From contig NZ_JAGKSP010000032.1 of assembly GCF_017942085.1 (NCBI RefSeq), positions 1 through 38,570 on the forward strand: a DNA stretch of 38,570 nucleotides, in the 5' to 3' direction. The stretch comes from Paenibacillus lignilyticus (GTDB lineage Bacteria; Bacillota; Bacilli; Paenibacillales; Paenibacillaceae). Positions 23,291 through 31,170 of this stretch are shown one piece after another. The notes under the pieces were generated by a model. It made no database searches, was not told the origin of the DNA, and was given only the letters and a program-made list of their open reading frames with translations. Within the stretch, counting starts at the first letter, position 1. Each line of letters begins with the position of its first letter. The translations under genes were made by a program, and so were the position numbers.

Positions 23291-24120
23291 CGTTTCCCTT
23301 CGGCGTGAATAAGCTTTAGACTGCGCGCATGATGGCGGCCGATCGGCACGACCAGCGGGGAGTCGGACACAGGGTCGCGAATGACCGTACAGTCGAGGCC
23401 GAAGACATCTTGGATTAAGCCGGCCGTAATGACCTCGGACGGTTTGCCTTCCGCCACCAGCTTGCCTTCGCGAAGAGCGAAGATATAGTCCGCATAACGG
23501 GCGGACAAGTTAATGTCGTGAAGCACCATGACGATCGTCGTGCCGTGCTTACGGTTGAGATCCGTCAACAAATCCAATATCTCGACCTGGTAGGTGATAT
23601 CCAGGAAGGTTGTCGGCTCATCGAGGAACAGAATGTCCGTCTGCTGCGCCAGTGCCATCGCAATCCAGACACGCTGCCTCTGGCCGCCGGACAGCTCATC
23701 GATATTCCGGTCGCCGAGATCTGCGATCTTCATAATGTCCATGGCTTCGGCGACGGCTTCGTAATCCTTCTTCGTCCATCCGCCGAGCCAGCTCTGGTGC
23801 GGGAAACGCCCTCGGCCGACCAAATCCGCGACGGTAATGCCTTCCGGCACGATCGGCGACTGCGGCAATATGCCGAGGATCCGGGCGAGCGGCTTAGGCG
23901 AGAATTCGCTAAGCGCCTTGCCGTCCAGCGTGATTTGGCCGGATTCCGGTTTAATCAGCTTCGCCATGGTTTTCAGCAGCGTGGACTTCCCGCATGCGTT
24001 TGCTCCGATAATGACGCTTATCTGATTGCTGGGAACGGCTAAGCTTACGCCATGGATAATCGTTTTGTTGTCATAACCCGCAACGGTTTGTTCAGCTTGG
24101 AACTGATGGCTGGGTTTCAT
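23287..24120 (-). CDS. Iron-siderophore ABC transporter ATP-binding protein (FepC/YusV type)
   Basis: A 277-residue ATPase that drives ferric-siderophore import. Walker A is GANACGKST (39-47), the signature is LSGGQ (143-147), and Walker B is ILFLDEP, followed by the H-loop in MVLHDINLSARYADY. The Ala in Walker A in place of the usual Gly is known from FepC/YusV-type ATPases. The gene is 1 base after the second permease and overlaps the esterase pseudogene start. In Bacillus one YusV ATPase often serves several importers; here the ATPase is encoded in the operon. Confidence 0.93.
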   Translation of the reverse strand: MKPSHQFQAEQTVAGYDNKTIIHGVSLAVPSNQISVIIGANACGKSTLLKTMAKLIKPESGQITLDGKALSEFSPKPLARILGILPQSPIVPEGITVADLVGRGRFPHQSWLGGWTKKDYEAVAEAMDIMKIADLGDRNIDELSGGQRQRVWIAMALAQQTDILFLDEPTTFLDITYQVEILDLLTDLNRKHGTTIVMVLHDINLSARYADYIFALREGKLVAEGKPSEVITAGLIQDVFGLDCTVIRDPVSDSPLVVPIGRHHARSLKLIHAEGKR

Positions 24121-24121
24121 G

Positions 24122-25156
24122 TTAGAAATCCCCCTTTCGGTTCATTCGGATAAGCAGGTAGATCAGATACGGCGCTCCGAGAATACCGGTGATGACGCCA
24201 ACGGGAAACCGGGTCTCGAAAGCATACTGGCCGATCAAATCAGCCCCTAGAACCAAGATAACGCCGACCAGACCGGCAGGAATAACGGTTGAGTAGCCGA
24301 CGCCGACCAACCGCTTCGCGATTGGGCCCGCCAGAAAAGCTACGAAAGCAATCGGGCCTGTCGTTGCGGTCGCTATGGCAATCAAGCAGACGGAGCTTAA
24401 GATCAGCAGAATGCGGGTTTTGTCCGTATGAATTCCCAGGGAAGAAGCCGATTGTTCACCGAGCTCGAGCAGGCTGAGGCGCTTGCCCAATAGCACGATA
24501 ATCGGCGTACATACCAAAACCGTAGTCGCTAACGGCGGGAGTTCATCTAATTGGGAGCCGTTGAGGCTGCCGCTTAGCCATCGGAATGCCGCGGGAATGT
24601 CGTATTCGGCGCTTATTTTTAACAAGTAAGTAATGACGGACCCGAACATGGCATCAAGACCGATGCCGATCAGAACGAGCCGCCCAATCGAGAAGGTTTT
24701 TCGACGTGACAACAGATAGAGCAGCATCACCGAAGCTAAGCCTGCAAGGAAGGCCGAAATGGAAACGACCGCTTCGCTCGTATGAAGGAAGATGATGCAA
24801 AATACGGCCGCGACGCTGGAACTCGTGGTAATGCCCAATACGTCCGGATTCGCAAGCGGATTTCGAAGCATCGTCTGAAACGTATTGCCCGCTAATCCGA
24901 AAGCGAAGCCTGCCAGCAGTCCCGCCAGCATGCGCGGCAACCGGATTGTCTCCATGGTGAAGGTCAAGCCTTTGACTTCTTCGCCCAGCAGAACCCGTAC
25001 GATGTCTTTTACCGGATAGATCGTATTGCCAAAATAAAGCATTGCGAAGCAAAGCAGGCAGGAAATGCCCCCGAGCAAGGAAGTAATCAGTACAAATCGG
25101 CGGTGCCTTAGACGCCTGCCCGCCATAATGAGGTTAATCGTCGTCGTATTCATCAT
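24122..25156 (-). CDS. Iron-siderophore ABC transporter permease (FecCD family), second subunit
   Basis: A 344-residue, roughly ten-segment permease. Family signatures: RLPRMLAGLLAGFAFGLAG, FQTMLRNPLANPDVLGITTS and PIAFVAFLAGPIAKRLVG. The start at 25156 (ATGATG) overlaps the stop of the first permease; the longer open frame seen upstream lies inside that gene and is spurious. It pairs with the first permease to form the channel. The closing GVITGILGAPYLIYLLIRMN is typical of FecCD C-termini. Confidence 0.93.
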   Translation of the reverse strand: MMNTTTINLIMAGRRLRHRRFVLITSLLGGISCLLCFAMLYFGNTIYPVKDIVRVLLGEEVKGLTFTMETIRLPRMLAGLLAGFAFGLAGNTFQTMLRNPLANPDVLGITTSSSVAAVFCIIFLHTSEAVVSISAFLAGLASVMLLYLLSRRKTFSIGRLVLIGIGLDAMFGSVITYLLKISAEYDIPAAFRWLSGSLNGSQLDELPPLATTVLVCTPIIVLLGKRLSLLELGEQSASSLGIHTDKTRILLILSSVCLIAIATATTGPIAFVAFLAGPIAKRLVGVGYSTVIPAGLVGVILVLGADLIGQYAFETRFPVGVITGILGAPYLIYLLIRMNRKGDF

Positions 25157-26193
25157 AAGGATCGCACTTTCGATCGAATCGCCAGCAGGATGAGGATCGG
25201 AGCACCGACGAATGCGGTGACCATGCCGACCTCCAGCTCCCCGGGGCTGCCGAGGACTCTGCCGACGACGTCGGAGATTGTCAAGATAATGGCCCCGGCC
25301 AAGGCCGACATCGGAATAAGATAACGTTGATCCGGTCCGATCAACAGACGGATTACGTGGGTCGCGAGCAGTCCAATGAAGCCGATTGGCCCAGCGAGCG
25401 CAGTGACGGTACCGCAAAGTAAGACGCCTGCTATCGATGCAATGAGTCGTAAAACGCCCGTTCGCACGCCCAGTCCGCTCGCTGCCTCGTCGCCAAGCGC
25501 CAACGCATTGAGGGCTGCAGCCGATGCGATTGCAATGAGGATACCAATGATGAGAAAGGGCAAGAACGTCGTGATATCATGCCAATTCGCCGAACCGACG
25601 CTTCCCATCTGCCAGTACCGAAACCGGTCCATGACTTCGGTGCGCGGAATCATGATGGCGCTGATAAGCGAAGAAAGTGCGGCGCTTGTCGCCGCACCCG
25701 CTAACACGAGCTTGATAGGCGTAGGTCCGCCTCGCCCCAATGAACCGATGCCAAACACGAACACCGCGGTAATCGCCGCTCCTGCACAAGCCAGCGCAAT
25801 ATATTGGTTAGCCGTGCTGATATGGAAGAACGCGATTCCGCTAACGACGAACAATGCCGCGCCGGTATTGACCCCAAGCACGCTCGGATCGGCAATCGGA
25901 TTGCGCGTGACCGCCTGCATGAGAGAACCTGCGATGCCAAGCGCCCCGCCGCAGCAGAGACTGAACACGGTTCGGGCGACGCGCTGGTGCATGACGCTGG
26001 CGCCGAACGAATCGGCGCCCGGGTTAAACAACCCGTCCATCATGTCCTTAATGCCGATAACCCGAGAGCCGAATGCCAGAGACGCCACGATGCATGCGCC
26101 GAGCGCGGCCAAGCCGATAATCAAGACGATCGCGAAGTGCGTGGGCACTGACGACTTTAGCTGCTTAGATACGGGCGAGATTAGATTAACCAT
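25153..26193 (-). CDS. Iron-siderophore ABC transporter permease (FecCD family), first subunit
   Basis: A 346-residue permease with FecCD motifs RVARTVFSLCCGGALGIAG, LMQAVTRNPIADPSVLGVNT and GPIGFIGLLATHVIRLLIG. I chose ATG at 26193, which overlaps the binding-protein stop and has AGAAGG just upstream; a frame start at 26214 would lie inside the preceding gene. It is the second gene of the Fur-controlled operon. Confidence 0.92.
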   Translation of the reverse strand: MVNLISPVSKQLKSSVPTHFAIVLIIGLAALGACIVASLAFGSRVIGIKDMMDGLFNPGADSFGASVMHQRVARTVFSLCCGGALGIAGSLMQAVTRNPIADPSVLGVNTGAALFVVSGIAFFHISTANQYIALACAGAAITAVFVFGIGSLGRGGPTPIKLVLAGAATSAALSSLISAIMIPRTEVMDRFRYWQMGSVGSANWHDITTFLPFLIIGILIAIASAAALNALALGDEAASGLGVRTGVLRLIASIAGVLLCGTVTALAGPIGFIGLLATHVIRLLIGPDQRYLIPMSALAGAIILTISDVVGRVLGSPGELEVGMVTAFVGAPILILLAIRSKVRSL

Positions 26194-27292
26194 TTGCCTT
26201 CTTGGCAGCCGCATCGATCAGTTTCAAGTATTCGTCGAGCGTATAAGAGATCGACAGCGGATTCGGATTGCCTGCAGCAGCCAGAGGCGTGTTGTCTTTG
26301 ATCAACACGACGGAGCCTTTAGCGATTGCCGGAACTTTGCCGAGCAACGGATCAGCTTGGAGCTTCTTCAACAGAGCATCGTCCCCGTAAGTAACAATAA
26401 GGTCGGTATCGTTTAGGATGTCCGCGTTCTCGGCGCTAAGCTCGAAATAGAAGCTGTCCTTGGACACTTTGCTGAGGACGGTGTCCGAGTATTTCATGCC
26501 GAGCTCAACTAAGAAGTCGCCGCGAGGATCTCCGGGTGCATAAATCGAAATTTTCGACATGTCGTCCGGAGAAATGAATGCGAATAGAGCATTCTTGCCT
26601 TGAATGTCCGGATAAGCGCTTGCTTTTTCTTTAATGATGGCTTCCGTATCCTTAATGAGCTGATCGCCTTCCGCTTCCATGCCCATACCCATCGAATCGA
26701 ACTTGATCATCTCTTGCCAGCTCGTAACCCAAGGGCTCTTCTGATAAGCGACTACCGGAGCGATCTTGCTCAATGTTTCGTAGTCTTCCTTCGTAAGACC
26801 GGAATAAGCGGCCAGAATGACGTCCGGCTTCGCGTCTGAAATGGCTTCGAAATCAAGACCATCTGTATCTTGGAAAATGTTAGGGGATGTTGCACCAAGC
26901 TCGTCGAGCTTCTTCTTCGTCCAAGGCAATAGGCCGCTGCCGTCCTGAACACCGTAGTTCGCCGCCGAGAATCCGACAGGCACGACGCCGAGCGCCAGAG
27001 CAACGTCTTGGTTCGCCCACGAGATTGTCGCGATACGTTCAGGTTTCTTCTCTAGTACCGTTTCGCCGAATGCATGCTTAATAGTAATCGGATATTGCTG
27101 CGTTGCTTCCTCGGAAGCAGTCTCTTCCGAAGCCGGCGCATTAGTCGCGACGTTCGAGTTCGTTGTCGAGGAATTCGTGGAATTCGCCGCGTTACTGTTG
27201 GTATTGCCGTTGCTGCCGCAGCCTGTTAGCGCGAGCATCAGCGTAAGTGAAGCGAGAAGAGTTGACACTACAAATTTGCGTTTGGATATCAT
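26186..27292 (-). CDS. Iron-siderophore-binding lipoprotein (FeuA/FecB type)
   Basis: A 368-residue solute-binding lipoprotein. The lipobox is LALTGC, followed by a 45-residue Asn/Ser/Thr-rich linker to the membrane. The binding fold starts at YPITIKHAFGETVLEKKPER, with later ISWANQDVALALGVVPVGF and AISDAKPDVILAAYSGLTKE, typical of FecB-family ferric-siderophore binders. It is the first gene of the operon, directly after a perfect Fur box and a consensus promoter. The esterase remnant at the operon end suggests a trilactone (bacillibactin/enterobactin-like) siderophore as original ligand (inference). Confidence 0.93.
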   Translation of the reverse strand: MISKRKFVVSTLLASLTLMLALTGCGSNGNTNSNAANSTNSSTTNSNVATNAPASEETASEEATQQYPITIKHAFGETVLEKKPERIATISWANQDVALALGVVPVGFSAANYGVQDGSGLLPWTKKKLDELGATSPNIFQDTDGLDFEAISDAKPDVILAAYSGLTKEDYETLSKIAPVVAYQKSPWVTSWQEMIKFDSMGMGMEAEGDQLIKDTEAIIKEKASAYPDIQGKNALFAFISPDDMSKISIYAPGDPRGDFLVELGMKYSDTVLSKVSKDSFYFELSAENADILNDTDLIVTYGDDALLKKLQADPLLGKVPAIAKGSVVLIKDNTPLAAAGNPNPLSISYTLDEYLKLIDAAAKKANG

Positions 27293-27319
27293 TGGTATAA
27301 CCCCATCCTATCATCAAGT

Positions 27320-27338
27320 AATGATAACGATTATCATT
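27320..27338. promoter_or_regulatory. Fur box
   Basis: AATGATAACGATTATCATT is a perfect 8-3-8 palindrome and closely matches the 19-base Fur consensus. It lies between the -10 box and the binding-protein gene, so Fur with iron bound should block transcription. Confidence 0.92.
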
Positions 27339-27344
27339 TTCAAT

Positions 27345-27373
27345 ATTATAAAATGGTTCTGAAGACCTGTCAA
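27345..27373 (-). promoter_or_regulatory. Consensus sigma-A promoter of iron-siderophore operon
   Basis: On the minus strand TTGACA (27373-27368) and TATAAT (27350-27345) both match the consensus perfectly and are 17 bases apart. The Fur box begins 6 bases downstream of the -10 box. Confidence 0.9.
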
Positions 27374-27397
27374 TGGACGTTCACAGAATGTTCTCAG

Positions 27398-27596
27398 CTT
27401 AAAGCGGTTATTCGGAATCGTATCCGATGAAACGACCGCCAGACAGAATAAATTGATCGACAGCGGGGTGTGGAAAGCGATTCCCGCCGTTCAGTCCGGC
27501 CACGTCTATTGGTTGAACAGCAAGTTTAATTTCGACGATCCGATCACGCTCGATCGGCCGCCCGACGAGATCGTTTCCGTAATGAACAACAAATAA
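27398..27596 (+). pseudogene. 3' remnant of a FecB-type siderophore-binding protein
   Basis: The plus strand reads FGIVSDETTARQNKLIDSGV, then WKAIPAVQSGHVYWLNSKFN and a short end with a stop at 27594-27596. This is the C-terminal lobe of FecB/FeuA-family binding proteins (W-x-x-I-P-A-V-x-x-G-x-V-Y). About 65 residues remain, with no start, signal peptide or N-lobe. It points away from the intact binding-protein gene, and its 5' end abuts that gene's promoter. It suggests that a second binding-protein gene was lost by rearrangement. Confidence 0.75.
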
Positions 27597-27611
27597 GCAG
27601 CTCCTCACAAA

Positions 27612-27654
27612 CAAAGACCGGAACAACTCCCAACGGAGGCGTTCCGGTCTTTGG
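27612..27654. terminator. Strong hairpin, probable bidirectional terminator
   Basis: AAAGACCGGAAC (27613-27624) and GTTCCGGTCTTT (27641-27652) are perfect 12-base arms. The hairpin lies just after the lipoprotein gene on minus and after the binding-protein remnant on plus. T-rich sequence follows on the minus strand (TTTGTTTG). Confidence 0.8.
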
Positions 27655-27658
27655 CGTA

Positions 27659-28780
27659 TTAGGGCTGTAAGGAAGTATGAATCTCGACGACGTTGCTGTC
27701 GTAGCCGCTGCCGTTCCACACCGAGTAGGACAATTTGTCTCCTGAAGGGCTCCACGAGGAACTCACGGCGTTCTCGACGTCGACCGCGATGCGGGTCGCT
27801 TCATTGGACAGCAGATCGTGGACGTACAAGCCTTTGACCGTCGCGCCGCTTACCTCTGCCCGCATGCCGTACGCGATTAACCGCTGATCCGCCGACCAGG
27901 AGATTCCGCCAAGCTCCTCTCCTTCCGCGATGGTCTTCGCGTTCCCTCCATCCAGATCGCACAGCACAAGGTTCACTTTAGAGCCTTTATATTGCTTCAC
28001 CAGCAGTTGCTTTCCGTCAGGCGAAGGAATGACGCCGCCCACGGAACCGAGCCCCATATCCTTGGTCTCCTTAGTATTCAGATTGAGCACCTTCAGCGCT
28101 TCATCCGCATTGGAGTTGTAATAGATGCTGTCGCCCAGCTTGGCTACGATTATCAATGCGCCTTCGTTTAATTCCTTAAGCGCGGCGATATCGCCTTTCG
28201 TGGTTGCCGTGTAAGCTCCGCCTGCATAAGAAGCTCCGATGATGCTGCCATCATCCGCCCACCCGGCGCTCACGGCTCCACCGATGGGTTCACCGGCCAG
28301 CCCGAACGACTTCAGCGTTTCCAGGTTCATGACATAATAAGCGGGATCGCCGAGCGTATACTCCTGGTAGATGAGATGTTTTCTGTCCGGAGACAAGCTG
28401 GCACCTCCCAAGAACGCGTTCTCCTGTTCTTTCAGCGGGACGAGCTCTCCTGTCTTCAGATTAAGTCGGTACAGGCTGCGCGGATAGGAATCCGCCAGCT
28501 CCTCCAGCTTCATTTTCGCTAAAGACTCGTTCTCCTTGGATACGATAACCGTATCCTCGTCCAGCCAGCCGAATATCTCCGTCTTCTCATACATCTTATA
28601 GTCGCCAACCGTAATGGCCGGTTCGGCTGTCGGTGTCTTGCTTTCGTTATCAATGACGGTGATGGTTTTCCCCGGTTCATGAATGACCTGACGGTTCCCT
28701 CCGTTATTTTCGCTGCAAGCGGTGATGGCAAGCAGCAGTGCGGGTACGCATGCCATGATGGCTATTTTGGTTTTGTTCAA
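27659..28780 (-). CDS. Beta-propeller-like (TolB/WD40-like) lipoprotein linked to a two-component system
   Basis: A 373-residue lipoprotein. The lipobox LLAITAC sits near residue 22 when translation starts at the TTG at 28780, 8 bases after GGAGG; the ATG at 28798 overlaps that site. The mature part shows repeated propeller-like blades with S-P-D-G or S-x-D motifs: GGASLSPDRKHLIYQ, SAGWADDGSIIGASY, VIPSPDGKQLLVKQY, GISWSADQRLIAYGM and SSSWSPSGDKLSYSV. It follows the kinase gene by 81 bases in the same direction. It may be an accessory sensor or output of that system (inference). Confidence 0.75.
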   Translation of the reverse strand: MNKTKIAIMACVPALLLAITACSENNGGNRQVIHEPGKTITVIDNESKTPTAEPAITVGDYKMYEKTEIFGWLDEDTVIVSKENESLAKMKLEELADSYPRSLYRLNLKTGELVPLKEQENAFLGGASLSPDRKHLIYQEYTLGDPAYYVMNLETLKSFGLAGEPIGGAVSAGWADDGSIIGASYAGGAYTATTKGDIAALKELNEGALIIVAKLGDSIYYNSNADEALKVLNLNTKETKDMGLGSVGGVIPSPDGKQLLVKQYKGSKVNLVLCDLDGGNAKTIAEGEELGGISWSADQRLIAYGMRAEVSGATVKGLYVHDLLSNEATRIAVDVENAVSSSWSPSGDKLSYSVWNGSGYDSNVVEIHTSLQP

Positions 28781-28861
28781 TGCGATCGCCTCCTTCAATG
28801 CTTACTCTACCAACCGAATATTGCGAAAGAACAACGAGTTATTTCCAAGTTGTAAACAATC

Positions 28862-30316
28862 TTATCGAGATTGACAAGGGAACGTTACTCGGAACGTCGT
28901 GCCGCTTCCATCCGACTTCACGATGGAGATGCTGCCTCCCTGCGTCTCTGCATACCGTTTCGCCAGCGACAGTCCCAATCCGGCGCCCCCATACTCCCTC
29001 GATCTGTTCTTATCCACCGTGTAAAACGCTTCAAAAATGCGATCCGCAACCTCTTCCGGAATGCCTATCCCCGTATCGGATATTTCGATGACAACCTGAT
29101 TGTCCCTGACGAAGTTGCTTACGCGTATGCGGCCGTCTGTCCTGTTGTATTTGATGGCGTTGTCCAGCAGGTTCGCCAGGATAATATTCATATAATCCTT
29201 ATCCGCTTCCATGTAGGCTTCGTGCAAATCCGTCTCAAGCGTGAGGCCGAACTTCTCCATTTTTCCCTTTAGAAAGGTCAGCGCCGACTCAATCGTACCC
29301 CGCACTTCAAGCCTTTCCTTGTTATATTCAAAATCGTATTTCTCCATCGCGGACAACTGCAGCACCTTCTCCACCATTTCGTAGAGCCTTTGCGTCTCTC
29401 CGGCGATATGGGTTTTGGCCGTGGCCAGCAGCTCCTCGTCGTCCGGATACATGTCGAGAAGATCGAGGTAGGCTTTAACGGAAGTCAGCGGCGTCTTGAA
29501 CTCATGCGTGACATTGCCGATAAACTCCTTCTGCTGCCGATCAAGCTCGGATAGCTTGCGAACCGCAAGCGCCAGCTTCTCCCGCTCCTCGTCCTTATCT
29601 CGCATCGTGTCCCTGAGACGTTCGCTCATGGCGGCAATGCCCGCGCTGAGTTCCCCGAGCTCGTCCCTGCGTTTCATTGTCGGCACCGTAAACTGTCCCT
29701 CTCGGATACGGCTTACCGAATCATTCAGCCTAATGATGCTGCGAGCGAAGGAATTAAAAAATAAGTAAGCGAACAGGAAGCTGAGCACAAACACGCCCGC
29801 TCCGATATAGATAAACAATCGCCTGATTTCGTTGTAGAACGCTTGGTGGTCATGGAGGGAATAATAAAACTGGACGACGCCGACCTGCTCGCCGCCCGCG
29901 CGCAGCGGAGTCAAATAATACATGGACTCGCCTTCCACCAAATAAGCGGTCTTGTTCTCAAGCGCATACGCCAGCGTTTGCTTGATACTGAGAGAGGGAG
30001 GAGCGGCGGCCCTGCCGATGACGGAGCCGCCCCCATCGTACAGGACGACGGGCTGCCCGCTGATCAGCTCCAGTTGCTCGCTGAACGCCGCGCCTCTGGT
30101 CTTCAAGAATGTCTGGGGAACTTTATTGGACTGTTCCATAATGGATTGGATGAAATAAACGTTTGCCGTGTCGGCTTGCTGAGAGAGGAGTCCCTCCGCC
30201 TGCACGCGCTGATTCCGCTCAATTCCCTGCAAAACCAGCATGCTGAGCACGATTACGGTGAGCAACAAAATAGCGGCGAGGAACAGGCTGAATTTCAGCT
30301 TGATGCTAATTCTCAT
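28862..30316 (-). CDS. Sensor histidine kinase
   Basis: A 484-residue membrane kinase. Membrane segment 1 covers residues 8-30. The extracytoplasmic sensor spans about 31-165 and includes GQPVVLYDGGGSVIGRAA. Segment 2 is about 167-190, followed by a HAMP domain, and the H-box is GNVTHEFKTPLTSV with His271. The N-box is NLLDNAIKYN; DTGIGIPEE and GGAGLGLSLAKRYAE bind ATP. ATG at 30316 follows GGAGGACACG and overlaps the regulator stop by 11 bases. A longer open frame upstream lies inside the regulator gene and is spurious. Confidence 0.95.
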   Translation of the reverse strand: MRISIKLKFSLFLAAILLLTVIVLSMLVLQGIERNQRVQAEGLLSQQADTANVYFIQSIMEQSNKVPQTFLKTRGAAFSEQLELISGQPVVLYDGGGSVIGRAAAPPSLSIKQTLAYALENKTAYLVEGESMYYLTPLRAGGEQVGVVQFYYSLHDHQAFYNEIRRLFIYIGAGVFVLSFLFAYLFFNSFARSIIRLNDSVSRIREGQFTVPTMKRRDELGELSAGIAAMSERLRDTMRDKDEEREKLALAVRKLSELDRQQKEFIGNVTHEFKTPLTSVKAYLDLLDMYPDDEELLATAKTHIAGETQRLYEMVEKVLQLSAMEKYDFEYNKERLEVRGTIESALTFLKGKMEKFGLTLETDLHEAYMEADKDYMNIILANLLDNAIKYNRTDGRIRVSNFVRDNQVVIEISDTGIGIPEEVADRIFEAFYTVDKNRSREYGGAGLGLSLAKRYAETQGGSISIVKSDGSGTTFRVTFPCQSR

Positions 30317-30998
30317 CGTGTCCTCCGGACGCCCTATACCCGATGCCATGCACGGTTTGGATGATGTCGCCGTAGTCGGGTCCCAGCTTCTTGCGCAGCC
30401 GCTGCACATGAATGTCGACCGTACGCGTGCCCCCGTAATAATCCATCCCCCACACCAGGTCGAGCAATTGCTCCCTCTCGTACACCCTGTCGGGATTGGC
30501 TGCCAGCAGCGCCAACAGATCGAATTCCTTGGGCGTCAGCTCCAGCTTGCGTTCTCCCGCCATTACCGTTCTTCTCGCAACATGCACATTCACTCCACCC
30601 AGTTGCACCTCTCTGGGCTTCTGCTCTCCGGCGGCCTGTATCCGTCTGAGCAGGGACTTGAGCCGCGCAAGCAGCTCCCGCATGTCAAAGGGTTTCGTCA
30701 TATAGTCGTCGGCCCCAAGCTCCAGCCCGAGCACCTTGTTCACGATGTCTTCCTTGGCCGTCAGCATGATGACGCCAATTCCGCCTTTGTCCTGCAGCTT
30801 CTTCAGCACGTCGTAGCCGTCCATGCCGGGCAGCATCACATCCAGAATGATGGCGTCGGGACGAGTCTCGCCAAGCCGCTTCGCGGCAATATCTCCGCGA
30901 TCGATGACCTCTACCTCGTATCCTTCGCGCTTTAAGGCATAGGAGATCGCATCCGCAATCGCTCTCTCGTCTTCGATGACCATGATCTTTGCTTGCAT
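30306..30998 (-). CDS. OmpR-family response regulator
   Basis: A 230-residue regulator with phospho-acceptor Asp53 (IILDVMLPG), VIMLTAKED and YMTKPFDMREL in the receiver, and a winged helix ending RTVDIHVQRLRKKLGP. First gene of the regulator-kinase-lipoprotein operon. It is divergent, with a 172-base gap, from another kinase-regulator pair. A TATAAT on the minus strand at 31038-31043 is a likely -10. Confidence 0.95.
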   Translation of the reverse strand: MQAKIMVIEDERAIADAISYALKREGYEVEVIDRGDIAAKRLGETRPDAIILDVMLPGMDGYDVLKKLQDKGGIGVIMLTAKEDIVNKVLGLELGADDYMTKPFDMRELLARLKSLLRRIQAAGEQKPREVQLGGVNVHVARRTVMAGERKLELTPKEFDLLALLAANPDRVYEREQLLDLVWGMDYYGGTRTVDIHVQRLRKKLGPDYGDIIQTVHGIGYRASGGHDEN

Positions 30999-31097
30999 GG
31001 CATTAGCACCTGCCCCGTGTCGTTATCGTGTGCTTCCATTATAATGGCTTTGCGGCTGGAACGAAAATCCAACCTTGCTGCAGCGTGGCGTTCCGTG

Positions 31098-31127
31098 TTG
31101 GTTTGGGCGATTCAAATGTGCTAACAT
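31098..31127 (+). promoter_or_regulatory. Possible promoter of the kinase-first two-component operon
   Basis: TTGGTT (31098-31103) and TAACAT (31122-31127) are 18 bases apart, 43 bases before the kinase ATG. Both boxes are imperfect. Confidence 0.4.
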
Positions 31128-31170
31128 GTGCAATAACCAATCATCCGCGTTCGCTTAAGAAGGTGAGAAC

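Noticed and set aside
25157..25417. N-terminal extension of the second FecCD permease
   Set aside because: It lies inside the first permease gene in another frame and is Arg-rich; the overlapping ATGATG at 25156 is the natural start.
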